Shown piece after piece: positions 7,694 to 16,847 of a stretch of DNA of 64,000 nucleotides. Source of the DNA: Synechococcus sp. A18-25c (GTDB lineage Bacteria > Cyanobacteriota > Cyanobacteriia > PCC-6307 > Cyanobiaceae); assembly GCF_014280035.1 (NCBI RefSeq), contig NZ_CP047957.1:620001-684000 (forward strand), read 5' to 3'. Position numbers and translations under genes: made by a program. How positions within the stretch are numbered: position 1 is the first letter of the stretch; the number at the start of each line of letters is the position of its first letter. The notes beneath the pieces were generated by a model, which was not told the origin of the DNA, did no database searches, and saw only the letters and a program-made list of their open reading frames with translations.

Positions 7694-8116
7694 CTTTGCA
7701 GGACCATGAAACCCTTGAAGACAGTTGTTTCGCGTCGCAAGGTGGTTCGCTTGATTTCAGCTGATGTGGCTCAATATTGAAGGGTCTTGGATTTTTAAAC
7801 CAGAGAATTGAATGACATCAAGCCTTTGCCTGGCGTCAATCCAGGCCTAACTCCTTGATGGGAAGGCGAGCCGGCTCTTGCCAAGGTCTACAGAGAGTGT
7901 CAGCAGTGAGGGATTGAAAGTGATCGTTTTACAGGTTTATTTTTGCTTTTTAAGATTGCGCCTGCTTGTTTCTCGCTTTTGCCTGGTTTTTCAGTGCAAA
8001 GATTGGACGATTGCTTGGTTTAAAGCGCCTTCGATGGGCTCTGAAACTCTGTGCATTGCACTGGGTGCGGCTTTGGCGAATTCAGACCATCACCACCGAT
8101 CAAGCCATGGCTGATG
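7694..8116. other. Intergenic region without recognisable gene
   Basis: About 420 bp lie between the psbA relic and the DUF389 gene. A 24-codon open frame from the ATG at 7706 (MKPLKTVVSRR) and a small hairpin GCCTGG/CCAGGC near 7828-7846 are visible. The stretch 7915-8000 is richer in T than its surroundings. Short plus-strand frames here (ending 8114 and 8205) lack convincing starts, and one runs into the antisense of DUF389. The stretch may be decayed sequence left by the same event that produced the psbA relic, or may hold an unrecognised small RNA. Confidence 0.4.
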
Positions 8117-9331
8117 TCAGGGTTGCTGATCTTCGGTCAACTCTTGTGTGGTTGGTTTGGGTTGTGCTTCCGCTTCCATGGTCAATGGCGCTGAGTCTTG
8201 GGTGAGCCCACGCTCATCTCCTGACTGCGCATCATCCCCTGTGATTGCCTCGGTTGGCGACGGTGCGGGAGCTTCTGGGATCGGTGGAGGGCTCAGTAGC
8301 TGTCGGGCTTCAGGGCTGTTTTCGTTGGGTTGTTCTTTGGGACCGACGACATCCACTGCGGTGCGTTGAACCACCATCCTGAAGCGAATCGGTTGGCGGC
8401 GATTGATTTCCTCCTGCACTTTCGACACTTGTGTGAATGTGGGGCGGTTGGGGTCAGCGACACGCACAACCACACGAATCACCGGTGGGTTTTGATCCCA
8501 ATCGATATCCACCCGCTCCACATCAACGGATTCAGGGTCTCCGAAGGTGAGGGTCTCCTTGGTCAGAAAGCGTTGAATGGTCCTTTGCACGATGTCTCTC
8601 GTGTTGTCTTTGCGGGCCTGCCCCAGCAGGCTCACAAAGCTGCTTCCCAGGGGAATTAACAACAGGCCTGTGAGCAGAAAACTGGCTGCACTCAGGTGAC
8701 TGCGACGCAGTACATGGCGGAATTGCTGATCTTTCCAAGCCATCAGCATGAGGCCGCCAGTGAGGATCCCCAGCAGGTTGGTGGTGAAAAGCAGGCCAGC
8801 TCCGGAGGCCTCGCTCCAGCGCTGATGCGATAGCAGCAGACCCATGACACAGACCGGTGGCACGAGGGCGACGGCAATGGCTGTTCCTGCCACGGAACTC
8901 ACCGCATCACTGCGCAATTTGGCGTAGGTCGCCAATCCCCCAGCCACGAGGGCAATGCCTAGATCCAGAAGGTTGGGCTCGGTCCTGGTCAGGACTTCTG
9001 CTCCGAATTTGGGGAGACCGGCCACCAAACCCAGGATCAACGACAGCAGCGTGGTGGTGGATACCCCCACCAGCAGAGTCCTGAGCGATCGTCCCAACAA
9101 CCGCACCTCCCCAAGGAGAATGGCGAAGGCAGCAGCCCGCAGCGGTGTGATCCAAGGGGCAACCACCATCGCGCCGATCACCACAGCAGCGCTGTTGGCA
9201 AGCAGCCCCAGCGTGGCGATCAGACTTGCCCCCACGCTCAGCACGAGAAACACCTCATTCAGCTCTGCATCACGCATGTGACTGCGGTGCAGTCGCTTGA
9301 GCTTCCTGCTGGACAAGCTGTCCGCGTTCAT
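8117..9331 (-). CDS. DUF389 (TIGR00341-like) membrane protein
   Basis: The product has 404 residues. After a short cytosolic N-terminus come about six to seven membrane segments with family-typical blocks: SAAVVIGAMVVAPWITPL near residue 48, LVAGLPKFGAEVL, and VAGTAIAVALVPPVCVMG near residue 150. A soluble domain with VDIDWDQNPPVIRVVVRV follows. It ends in an acidic/Pro-rich tail from about residue 330 (PPPIPEAPAPSP...), which looks disordered. The function of DUF389 is not established; a transport role is often guessed from the membrane architecture. It is monocistronic, reading away from the tRNA-Thr gene. Confidence 0.85.
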   Translation of the reverse strand: MNADSLSSRKLKRLHRSHMRDAELNEVFLVLSVGASLIATLGLLANSAAVVIGAMVVAPWITPLRAAAFAILLGEVRLLGRSLRTLLVGVSTTTLLSLILGLVAGLPKFGAEVLTRTEPNLLDLGIALVAGGLATYAKLRSDAVSSVAGTAIAVALVPPVCVMGLLLSHQRWSEASGAGLLFTTNLLGILTGGLMLMAWKDQQFRHVLRRSHLSAASFLLTGLLLIPLGSSFVSLLGQARKDNTRDIVQRTIQRFLTKETLTFGDPESVDVERVDIDWDQNPPVIRVVVRVADPNRPTFTQVSKVQEEINRRQPIRFRMVVQRTAVDVVGPKEQPNENSPEARQLLSPPPIPEAPAPSPTEAITGDDAQSGDERGLTQDSAPLTMEAEAQPKPTTQELTEDQQP

Positions 9332-9403
9332 GGAGTGTCAGACGGTCAGTGCAGTTTGGTCTGTCTGACCCAACGATTCGCCCCAAATGCAGGGATCATT
9401 CCA

Positions 9404-9476
9404 AGCCGATGACCTGACTTGAACAGGCGACCCACGCTTTACGAAAGCGTTGCTCTACCAGCTGAGCTACATCGGC
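9404..9476 (-). tRNA. tRNA-Thr (anticodon CGU)
   Basis: A full cloverleaf can be drawn. It has acceptor stem GCCGATG/CATCGGC, D arm GCTC...GAGC, anticodon stem ACGCT/AGCGT with loop TTCGTAA (anticodon CGT), and T arm GCCTG-TTCAAGT-CAGGT. The discriminator base is T, giving 73 nt without an encoded CCA. It decodes ACG threonine codons. Confidence 0.95.
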
Positions 9477-9516
9477 GTCCCTAGGAAATTAACATTCGAG
9501 GCCCCGCAAAATCCTT

Positions 9517-9777
9517 TTGAACGACGGACCTGGTGGAGATTCGCGCTTGGATCCCGCTTTGCGTAAGAGGCTTCTGGAGGAGTCTCGTACGCCATGGAGA
9601 GGCCTGCGCCGCTTGCTCTGGCTGGCGTTGTTTGCGTCCGGTGGCCTAGGCCTTTTTGTGATGACCTTCCGCCTCTCCGCCGGGGATCAAGTTGTCATCA
9701 GTGACCTCACCATCCAGGTCGGGGCCGTCGTCCTCTTCGGCTTCCTGCTCTGGTTCGATCGATCCAGAGACAGCTGA
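9517..9777 (+). CDS. DUF3493 small membrane protein
   Basis: The product has up to 86 residues, with a basic amphipathic N-terminus (LDPALRKRLLEESRTPWRGLRR) and two hydrophobic segments (about residues 32-48 and 60-77). It matches the cyanobacterial/plastid DUF3493 family as I recall it; plant homologues have been linked to photosystem II accumulation (LPA3-type). The start is uncertain. TTG at 9517 gives 86 residues, and TTG at 9550 (at LDPALRKR) gives a shorter form; no ATG precedes the conserved part. Its last 132 bp overlap the 3' end of the convergent acidic-tail membrane-protein gene. Confidence 0.7.
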   Translation: MNDGPGGDSRLDPALRKRLLEESRTPWRGLRRLLWLALFASGGLGLFVMTFRLSAGDQVVISDLTIQVGAVVLFGFLLWFDRSRDS

Positions 9778-10965
9778 TTTCAGCGATTCGGCATCGTCAG
9801 CCGAGTCTGCAGGTTTCTGTGAGGGTTCAGCGTCTGCCGCAGGGTCGTCTGTTTTCGGCTCCTCGGTCTCAGGTTGTTCTGGTTCGGGCTCTTCAGGTTC
9901 GGATTGGTCCGGTTCGGCGCTGTCCGGTTCAGCCGCCGCTTCAGGCCTGCTGCTGAGGTCGTCAGTCGCGCTCAACGCGGGCCCGTCCTCTTCCGAGCAG
10001 ATGGATGCTGGCGTTTCGGGGTCCTCGGCTTCAAGGGCGTCAGCTTCGGGGGCTTCGGTGGTGTCTGCGAGCTCCGGACTAGCGTCGGCGTTGTCTTTGG
10101 GAGTGTCCGTCCCTGACTCTCCTGTTTCGAGCTCTTCTGGTTCAGCCGCCGTTTCAGACCTGCTGCTGGGGTCGTCAGTCGCGCGCAACGCGGGCTCGTC
10201 CTCTTCGGAGCTGATGGATGCTGGCTTTTCGGGATCTTCGGCTTCGAGGGCGTCAGCTTTGGGGGCTTCGGTGGTGTCTGCGAGCTCCGCTGCTGCTTCG
10301 GGCTCACTGGCATCAGCGGTGGAGTCGTCGACGCCAGCAGCTGCCGCGGTTGGGGCTGGATCGGGGGTTTCGGGGGCCGGCCATTCGAGGGCTGGCAGTT
10401 GCAGGATGCTCAGCCCGAACGACACGGTGCGATCACGCAATTCAGCTTCGCTGATTGGCTTGATCTTTTCAAAGGCCTGGTCTGGTTGCGTGAGAAGCCA
10501 GATCGACTGCCAGAGCTGTTGCCACTGCCAAAGCATCAAGGTGAGGAGGGGACCTGCCAGCAGAAGCGCAGTCAGACGGCTGTCATTGGCTAGCGGTGAC
10601 ATCTGAGTGACCAGGAGGGCCGATCGGTCGATGCTCCAGAAGCTCAGCAGAAGGAGTGTCATCCCCAGAACAAGAGTCGCCTTCAGGGCAAGTGTCTGAG
10701 GTAACGCGCTGATGCGCCGTTGATCAGGACTCCGCCCAGGCAGGGGAAGACGAACCAAGAGCATGGAGCCCCAGTCCGCAGGGCGTCGCCATAACAGGAG
10801 GCCCGGTCCGATGACCGCCAGTCCCCAGATCAGAAGGCGTTCGAGAGCCGGGACTGGACCCAGCGCAGGTCCTGCAAGCAGAAGCCTGAGCAGCTCGAGC
10901 TCCAGGGGAATGACGGCAACGGCCATCAACTGGAGCCAGAGCAGTGGCTCTCGGCGCGTGATCAT
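9646..10965 (-). CDS. Low-complexity-tail membrane protein
   Basis: The product has 439 residues. The N-terminal about 170 residues hold four hydrophobic segments (near 8-32, 41-60, 92-112 and 132-150), then a short conserved-looking block, EKIKPISEAELRDRTVSFGL. From about residue 205 the protein is a long Glu/Asp/Pro/Ala/Ser tail, predicted disordered and strongly acidic, ending in GHHKKA. The tail contains a two-copy repeat of about 50 residues. The architecture matches what is annotated in marine picocyanobacteria as 'low-complexity tail membrane protein'; the function is unknown. Its ATG shares one base with the infB stop (TGATG), so it may be coupled to infB. The last 44 codons overlap the convergent DUF3493 gene. 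Confidence 0.75.
   Translation of the reverse strand: MITRREPLLWLQLMAVAVIPLELELLRLLLAGPALGPVPALERLLIWGLAVIGPGLLLWRRPADWGSMLLVRLPLPGRSPDQRRISALPQTLALKATLVLGMTLLLLSFWSIDRSALLVTQMSPLANDSRLTALLLAGPLLTLMLWQWQQLWQSIWLLTQPDQAFEKIKPISEAELRDRTVSFGLSILQLPALEWPAPETPDPAPTAAAAGVDDSTADASEPEAAAELADTTEAPKADALEAEDPEKPASISSEEDEPALRATDDPSSRSETAAEPEELETGESGTDTPKDNADASPELADTTEAPEADALEAEDPETPASICSEEDGPALSATDDLSSRPEAAAEPDSAEPDQSEPEEPEPEQPETEEPKTDDPAADAEPSQKPADSADDAESLKSAVSGSIEPEQEAEEDDGPDLDGEVTDDNLIPGGEAEGHHKKA
9926..10289 (-). repeat. Two-copy 151-bp tandem repeat inside the acidic-tail gene
   Basis: Positions 9926-10076 and 10139-10289 are highly similar, with an offset of 213 bp (71 codons), which keeps the reading frame. 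Both encode ELADTTEAP-(K/E)-ADALEAEDPE followed by (K/T)PASI(S/C)SEED and ATDD(P/L)SSR. The divergence is mostly point changes, so the duplication is old enough to have drifted but still near-identical over runs of 15-20 bases. Confidence 0.85.
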
Positions 10966-13900
10966 CAGGTGGTGAGCTTGCGACGCTGGGTCACCATCTT
11001 GAAGGCTTCGATGCGATCACCGTCTTGCCAGTTGGCAAAGCGATCGGTTCCCACCCCGCATTCGAAGCCCGTGGCCACTTCTTTGACGTCGTCCTTGTTG
11101 CGTCGCAGCGAGTCGAGATCGCCTGCGTACACGATCTCTTTGCCGCGATGCACGCGCACCTTGCAATTGCGCTGCAGTTTGCCGGTGGTGACGTAACAAC
11201 CCGCCACAGCGCTCTTGCCGATGGTGAACACAGCACGCACCTCGGCTTCGCCCAATGCTTCCTCCACCAGTTCCGGTTCGAGCAGACCTTCCATCGCCAG
11301 CTGAATGTCTTCCAGCAGCTTGTAGATCACGTCGTAATCGCGAACGTCGACGCCATTGGCATCAGCAGCTTTTTTGGCACCCGATGCCATGGACGTGTTG
11401 AAGCCAATGATCACCGCGCCAGACGCAGCGGCCAGGTCCACATCGGTTTCGGTGATTTCTCCTGGTGCGGAGAGCAGAACACGAACCTGGACTTCATCCT
11501 TGGGCAGTTGTTCCAGGGATCCGAGGATGGCTTCCACGGAGCCCTGCACATCGGCTTTGAGGATGAGGTTGAGCTCTTTGAGTTCTCCTTCATTGGCTTG
11601 GCCGGACATCGCGGTGAGCGACACCCTGCGAGACGCCATCTGCTGAGCGAGACGTGTGGCACGCGCATCGGAAGCCCGATCGCCCACCACGGCTCTCGCC
11701 GATTTCTCATCCGCATAGACCTCGAACTCATCACCGGCGGTAGGTACTTCGCTGAAACCGAGCGCCTCCACGGCACAGGACGGACCCGCATCTTTGAGGC
11801 GCAGACCGGCGTCATCCACCATGGCGCGCACCTTGCCGAGCACGGGGCCAGCGGCCACCACATCACCGGTGCGCAGGGTGCCGTTCTGAACCAACAGCGT
11901 TGCCACAGGGCCTTTGGCCTTGTCGAGGTGGGCTTCGATCACGGTGCCACGTGCCATGCGATCGGGGTTGGCTTGAAGGTCTTCGACCTCGGTGACGAGC
12001 AGAAGCATCTCCAGGAGCTTGTCGATGTTTTCTCCCTTGATGGCACTCACAGGCACCATCACCACATCACCACCCCACTCCTCGGCCAAAAGATTTTGCT
12101 CGGAGAGCTCCTGTTTGACGCGGTCAGGAGAGGCGCCTTCTTTGTCGATCTTGTTGATCGCCACCACGATCGGTACTTCCGCCGCACGGGCGTGGCTGAT
12201 GGCTTCCAAGGTCTGAGGACGTACGCCGTCATCAGCTGCCACCACAAGAACGGCAACGTCGGTGACTTTGGTGCCACGGGCACGCATGGCCGTGAAGGCT
12301 TCGTGACCCGGTGTATCCAGGAAGGTGAGCTTGCGGGCCTGGTCGTTGTGCTCAATTTCCACCTGGTAAGCACCAATGTGCTGTGTGATGCCACCGGCCT
12401 CGCCTGCGGCAACGCGAGCCTTGCGGATGGCATCCAGCAGGCTGGTTTTGCCGTGGTCGACATGGCCCATCACGGTGACGACGGGTGGGCGTCGGATCAG
12501 GTGCTCGCGATCGGCTTCCTCGATCATCTCGACGGTCTTCTTGGCCGCCTCCTCGACGTCGTCCTGGAGAACCGGTACACCGAATTCCTCGGCCACAGTC
12601 TCGATGGTGGGCATATCCAGGGTTTGGGTGACCGTGGCGATGATTCCTTTAAAGAAAAGGGATTTGATGATTTCGGAGCTTTCCACGCTGAGCATGTCGG
12701 CCAGCTCCTGCACCGTGAGGTTGTCCTCCGGCACAACGATCATTTCTGGACGTACCTGTTTGGCTTCGCGTGCTGCTCGCAATTCCATGGCTCGGCGACG
12801 TTGACGCTGACGTGCCGTTTCCTTGCGACGCTTGCGCATCGCTGCCACCGGTTTCGGTGTGGTTCTTTGCTGCGACTTGGGCTTGGCAGGACGAGCCAAG
12901 CTCGCCGACAAGACCATGTTCTCCTGCTCGCCAGCGAACCCACCGGTTTGCGCTGCGAGTGAATCATCGTTCTCACCGATGATGTGAACCTTCTGGCGCT
13001 GCTTCTGTGGCGAGCGGTTGCGGAGTGCTTCCAGCTTGGCGCTGTCATCCCAGTCGGGACGACCGGGACGGCGCTGGCCGCCTGGGCCTGCGCCCGGACG
13101 GAATCCAGGTCGTCGCGGTGCATTGGCCGGAGACGGAGGGGTCGGCCGAGTGGAGGGTGGTGTGGCCTTGGGACCATCACCACGAGGGCTGACGGGGGTT
13201 CCATCAGGACGACGTGGTGGAGGAACCGCCGGACGACCCGTGGGCTTCTGCAGCTGCATGAGCTCACCAGGTGCGACCGGTTTGCGCATACCTGTTGGCA
13301 TGGCAGGCCGATTGCCAGCAGCGCCGCCGCGCTGTCCACCGCCGGGCCGGCCTGCATCACCGCGATTGCCGCTGCCATCACGGCGAATTGGTTTCCCAAC
13401 CAGCTCCAGGGTGTTGCCGGGCCTTCCGGCCCCAGGGCGGCTGGCAGGAGAGCCAGGGCGGGAGGGGGCTCCGGGCCGTTGCGAACCGGCTGGACGCTGA
13501 GGGGATCCGGAGCGCTGCCCGCCTGCCGGGACCGGACGGGGTGCACCAGGACGCGCAGGAGCACCCGGTCGTGCAGGTGCACCTTGGCGTTTCGGCTGGG
13601 GACGGCCCACTAATTCCGGTCGGGTTGGCCGCTGCGGAGGTGGCGCAGTTCTGTTGATCGGTGATTTGGGCTGGGGTCGTGTCGGCGGTGGTGCCGAGGG
13701 ACGTGCACCGTCAGCGGGCCCACGGCGAATCGGGGCTGCGCTGCGCGGTTTGGCTGCAGGACTGGGTGCTGTGGGACGTGCCGGCGGAGCAGTCGGTCGA
13801 CTGGCGGTCCTGTTGGGCGCCGGCGCAGCAGCAGGTCGCGGGGTGGGTTGCTGCGGGGCACCAGACCGGCGCTCCACTGGTTTCTGTGCCGGTTGCTGGC

Positions 13901-14351
13901 GAACAATCGTTTGCTGGCGAGCGACCGGTTTTTGCGGGGCTGTCTTCTGGGGAGCCGTGACCTGTGGGGCGGAAGGTTTGGCCGGTGCCGCTGGTCGTGC
14001 TGGGGGCTTCTGTGCCGTAGCCCGGTTTGGAGCAGCTGGCGTGGCAACGGGCTTTTCAGCGACGGGCCGTGGCTGTGTCGGTTTGACCGGTGCTGCTGTC
14101 GGCGTGTCAGCGGCTTTCTTCACCGACAGGATGGCTTTGACAGGAGCAGGTTTGGTTGGAGCTGAGGTCGCGTTGGATCCACCACCGCTCTTGAGCAGGG
14201 TGCGGATCTTGCCTGCTTCGGATTCGCTGATCGAGCTGCTGTGACTCTTGGCCGCAATGGACAGCTTTTCAGCGGCATCCAGCACGTCTTTGTTGTCCAG
14301 GCCCAGGTCCTTGGACAGCTCATAGATTCTGACTTTGCCGCTGCTGGTCAT
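10965..14351 (-). CDS. infB: Translation initiation factor IF-2
   Basis: The product has 1128 residues. IF-2 is the GTPase that brings initiator tRNA to the 30S subunit and promotes subunit joining. An N-terminal IF2-N motif ([19 protein letters not shown]) is followed by about 430 residues of Pro/Ala/Arg/Gly low complexity, as is usual in cyanobacteria. A second IF2-N-like segment ([18 protein letters not shown]) comes next. The G domain has GHVDHGKTS (G1), DTPGHEAF (G3), NKID (G4) and a G5 Ser-Ala, followed by domains II-IV. It is the last standard member of the rimP-nusA-rnpM-infB operon. The TGA shares a base with the ATG of the acidic-tail membrane-protein gene. Confidence 0.97.
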   Translation of the reverse strand: MTSSGKVRIYELSKDLGLDNKDVLDAAEKLSIAAKSHSSSISESEAGKIRTLLKSGGGSNATSAPTKPAPVKAILSVKKAADTPTAAPVKPTQPRPVAEKPVATPAAPNRATAQKPPARPAAPAKPSAPQVTAPQKTAPQKPVARQQTIVRQQPAQKPVERRSGAPQQPTPRPAAAPAPNRTASRPTAPPARPTAPSPAAKPRSAAPIRRGPADGARPSAPPPTRPQPKSPINRTAPPPQRPTRPELVGRPQPKRQGAPARPGAPARPGAPRPVPAGGQRSGSPQRPAGSQRPGAPSRPGSPASRPGAGRPGNTLELVGKPIRRDGSGNRGDAGRPGGGQRGGAAGNRPAMPTGMRKPVAPGELMQLQKPTGRPAVPPPRRPDGTPVSPRGDGPKATPPSTRPTPPSPANAPRRPGFRPGAGPGGQRRPGRPDWDDSAKLEALRNRSPQKQRQKVHIIGENDDSLAAQTGGFAGEQENMVLSASLARPAKPKSQQRTTPKPVAAMRKRRKETARQRQRRRAMELRAAREAKQVRPEMIVVPEDNLTVQELADMLSVESSEIIKSLFFKGIIATVTQTLDMPTIETVAEEFGVPVLQDDVEEAAKKTVEMIEEADREHLIRRPPVVTVMGHVDHGKTSLLDAIRKARVAAGEAGGITQHIGAYQVEIEHNDQARKLTFLDTPGHEAFTAMRARGTKVTDVAVLVVAADDGVRPQTLEAISHARAAEVPIVVAINKIDKEGASPDRVKQELSEQNLLAEEWGGDVVMVPVSAIKGENIDKLLEMLLLVTEVEDLQANPDRMARGTVIEAHLDKAKGPVATLLVQNGTLRTGDVVAAGPVLGKVRAMVDDAGLRLKDAGPSCAVEALGFSEVPTAGDEFEVYADEKSARAVVGDRASDARATRLAQQMASRRVSLTAMSGQANEGELKELNLILKADVQGSVEAILGSLEQLPKDEVQVRVLLSAPGEITETDVDLAAASGAVIIGFNTSMASGAKKAADANGVDVRDYDVIYKLLEDIQLAMEGLLEPELVEEALGEAEVRAVFTIGKSAVAGCYVTTGKLQRNCKVRVHRGKEIVYAGDLDSLRRNKDDVKEVATGFECGVGTDRFANWQDGDRIEAFKMVTQRRKLTT

Positions 14352-14413
14352 TCAGGTCTCCGGTCGGTCCGCGCACGAGGTGCTCGGGGCGCCACACATG
14401 GTGGTGCCAGTGT

Positions 14414-14695
14414 TCATCTTGCCTCAGCGTCTGATTCCGTGTCGGATATCAGTCGCTCTCTCAGCTCCTCAAGCACGCTGTCAGGCACCTGGCATCGCAG
14501 GGCTTTCGGCAGGCGTTTGCGGCGCTGTGCTTCCTCAAGACAGCTCTCCTTTGGACAGAGGTAGGCCGAACGCCCCACGCCCTGATCCAGGAGAACCCCG
14601 TTCTGATGGTCGCGGATGACTCGCCAGAGCAGGCTGCGATCCAGCAGCTCGCGACAGGCGACACAACGACGCAGGACGGGGCGAACGTCGTTCAC
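14414..14695 (-). CDS. rnpM: YlxR/RnpM family RNA-binding protein
   Basis: The product has 93 residues. It shows the family signature RRCVACRELLDRSLLWRVIR, then GRSAYLCP (nucleic-acid-binding YlxR fold) and a helical basic end. In other bacteria YlxR lies between nusA and infB; the Bacillus protein (RnpM) has been reported to modulate RNase P. The position here, overlapping the nusA stop by 4 bp and preceding infB by 62 bp, is the classic arrangement. The C-terminal SDTESDAEAR tail is acidic and variable. Confidence 0.88.
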   Translation of the reverse strand: MNDVRPVLRRCVACRELLDRSLLWRVIRDHQNGVLLDQGVGRSAYLCPKESCLEEAQRRKRLPKALRCQVPDSVLEELRERLISDTESDAEAR

Positions 14696-16167
14696 CGGGC
14701 TCCTTCCTCGGTTGCTTCCTCAGCAGTCATCTCTTCAGCACTGGCCTCATCAGCAGTTGCGCTGTCAGCTTCGGTTCCCAGATCGGCCTCGGCGGCTGTT
14801 TCCATCTGAGCCAGCTCTTCGTAGGTCTCGGATTCGGCAGCTGCGGCCAGCTCCTCGGCTCCATAGTCCTCTTCATCTTCCGGAAGCGGATACAACTCAC
14901 GGAGACGCGCATCCTCTTCAGCGCGTGCGGCCTGTTCAGCAGCCAGACGTTCCTCCGCTTCGCGTTGGAGGGCTTCCTCCTGTTCACGCTGGGCAATCAA
15001 TTCTGAGACGACCGCATCTTCCGAGGCCTGGTCGTATTCGCTGGCGTTCTTGATGTCGATCTTCCAGCCGGTCAGACGGGCTGCCAGACGAACATTTTGA
15101 CCTTCACGACCGATAGCCAAACTCAACTGATCCGGTGGAACCAGCACGTGAGCATGCTGACCGACGGGATCGACAAGTCTCACCACATCGACCCGTGCTG
15201 GGCTGAGGGAGTTGGCGATGTACTGCGCTGGGTCCTGTGACCAGCGGATGACGTCAATTTTTTCTCCACGCAGTTCGTTCACAACCTGCTGGATACGCGA
15301 ACCACGCGCACCGATGCAGGCACCCACGGGGTCGACTTCGCGTTCAATGCTGTCCACGGCGACTTTGGTGCGAGGACCCACGGAGCGAGAGGGGGGATTG
15401 GCTTCCCGAGCCACCGCCACGATGCGGACCGAACCCTCCTGAATTTCGGGAACTTCGTTTTCGAAGAGATACACCACCAAACCGGCATTGGCTCGGCTCA
15501 CAAAGAGTTGGGGGCCACGCCGTGGAACCTCGCTGACCTCTTTGAGGAAGACTTTGAATGTCGCGTTGGCGCGATAGTTGTCGTTGGGGAGCTGGTCACG
15601 ACGCGGCAGCTCGGCTTCCACTTCTGGGCGCCCGAGTCCAGAACTCACCGCCATGATCACGGATTGGCGTTCGAAGCGGATCACCCTCGCCGTCAGAACG
15701 GGATCTTCCAGATCTGCGAATTCTTCCTGGATCATGCGCCGCTGCTGATCCCGCAGCTTCTGGGCCAGCACCTGTTTGGTGGTGGCGGCTGCCATCCGAC
15801 CAAAATCCTCTTTTTCCGGCGTGACGTCGAGAACAACCGTGTCGCCGGCCTGTGCGTCCTCCGCCACCTGCATCACCTCAGCCAGCGCAATTTGGTGGTC
15901 CTCGCTTTCCACCTCATCAACAATGATTTTGCTGGCCAGCACCCGATAGCCCTCCTCGTCCAGGTCGAGGGCAACATCGAAGTTGCTGAAATACTCCTCA
16001 TCAAACGGGTCTTCACCGATTCCCAGGTAAAGGGTGCGGCGGTAGCGCTCATATCCCTTAAGTAGGGCTTCCCTTAGAGCGGCTTCTACCACCTGAGGCG
16101 GGAGTTTTTTCTCCTCGCTGATGTCATCGATCAGGTTGGTGAGGCCAGGAAGAAGAACGAGTGCCAT
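14692..16167 (-). CDS. nusA: Transcription termination/antitermination factor NusA
   Basis: The product has 491 residues. The NusA N-terminal RNAP-binding domain (LPPQVVEAALREALLKGYER) is followed by an S1 domain (about residues 130-200) and two KH domains (GACIGARGSRIQQVVNEL; LAIGREGQNVRLAARL). After the KH region the protein ends in an about 110-residue Glu/Ala-rich acidic tail (EALQREAEERLAAEQAAR...). There are no AR repeats, as in other cyanobacteria. It modulates pausing and termination by RNA polymerase and lies in the conserved rimP-nusA-infB operon. It starts 56 bp after rimP. Confidence 0.96.
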   Translation of the reverse strand: MALVLLPGLTNLIDDISEEKKLPPQVVEAALREALLKGYERYRRTLYLGIGEDPFDEEYFSNFDVALDLDEEGYRVLASKIIVDEVESEDHQIALAEVMQVAEDAQAGDTVVLDVTPEKEDFGRMAAATTKQVLAQKLRDQQRRMIQEEFADLEDPVLTARVIRFERQSVIMAVSSGLGRPEVEAELPRRDQLPNDNYRANATFKVFLKEVSEVPRRGPQLFVSRANAGLVVYLFENEVPEIQEGSVRIVAVAREANPPSRSVGPRTKVAVDSIEREVDPVGACIGARGSRIQQVVNELRGEKIDVIRWSQDPAQYIANSLSPARVDVVRLVDPVGQHAHVLVPPDQLSLAIGREGQNVRLAARLTGWKIDIKNASEYDQASEDAVVSELIAQREQEEALQREAEERLAAEQAARAEEDARLRELYPLPEDEEDYGAEELAAAAESETYEELAQMETAAEADLGTEADSATADEASAEEMTAEEATEEGAR

Positions 16168-16223
16168 GGCAGACGCGAGAGGAGGGAAAGGAGAGGGGTA
16201 TCTGAGCGGTAATTGCGATCAGT

Positions 16224-16745
16224 TCAGCCGGTGGGGCTGGTGAGTTCGACGCTGATCACTGAATCCCGTGGGATGCGTTTGACCCGGCCGCGCATGTTGA
16301 TCTGTACGTGATCTGCGGTGCGCTCCAGCAATGTCCCTGACTGACGTTGCTCGTGACCGTCGCCGTCTGTGTAGACAACGTCCACGGGGTAGCTCCGAAA
16401 GGTTTGAAAGTCTCTGTCTGACTGGAGACGGTCTCCGATGCCGGGACTGCTGATTTCCAGAACATACGCCTCCGTGAGCAGCGAGGATCCTTCGATGGCC
16501 TCGCCCATCGGGGCGCTGAAGCCAGCGCAGTCGTCCAGGGAAACATCCTCACCATTGCTGCAACGGATTTGGATCTGCAGCGTCATCGGTTGAAGGTGGG
16601 TCAGTACCTGGACGCTGACCATCTCAAAACCATGGCGTTCGGCGGTGGCCGATGCCAGGGTCGTTAGATCCGGCAGAAGAGGATGAGGCAAGGAGAGGTT
16701 GAGGGTGGTCTCGGGCTTTGGCCCGATGGTTGATGCAGTGATCAC
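16224..16745 (-). CDS. rimP: Ribosome maturation factor RimP
   Basis: The product has 173 residues. It shows the RimP blocks VSLDDCAGFSAPMGEAIE, YVLEISSPGIGDRL and TGTLLERTADHV-like strands of the C-terminal SH3 domain. RimP assists 30S subunit maturation. The about 20 residues before LPHPLLPDLTTLA are not conserved in the family, so a downstream start is possible, but the ATG at 16745 is the simplest choice. It is the first standard gene of the operon. The grr genes lie 102 bp upstream on the same strand. Confidence 0.9.
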   Translation of the reverse strand: MITASTIGPKPETTLNLSLPHPLLPDLTTLASATAERHGFEMVSVQVLTHLQPMTLQIQIRCSNGEDVSLDDCAGFSAPMGEAIEGSSLLTEAYVLEISSPGIGDRLQSDRDFQTFRSYPVDVVYTDGDGHEQRQSGTLLERTADHVQINMRGRVKRIPRDSVISVELTSPTG

Positions 16746-16847
16746 CCTCCCGAAGAGAGGAACTCAACGGGCCTAACAGCAATCTACGGGATGGCGGAAC
16801 CCGAGCTGATCCGCCACCTGACGGTGATGTCAGAGGCCCTGGGAAAC

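Noticed and set aside
7878..8205. Two overlapping plus-strand frames in the spacer before DUF389
   Set aside because: No ATG or ribosome-binding site fits. One extends into the DUF389 gene antisense, and composition differs from known proteins. Left as unassigned spacer.
9692..10606. Ser/Gly-rich 304-codon plus-strand frame
   Set aside because: It is the mirror of the Glu/Asp/Ala-rich tail and membrane part of the minus-strand gene. The repeats seen in it are those of the acidic tail.
11025..12962. 645-codon plus-strand frame across infB
   Set aside because: It is antisense to the conserved G domain of IF-2, and the translation is low in structure and has no recognisable family.
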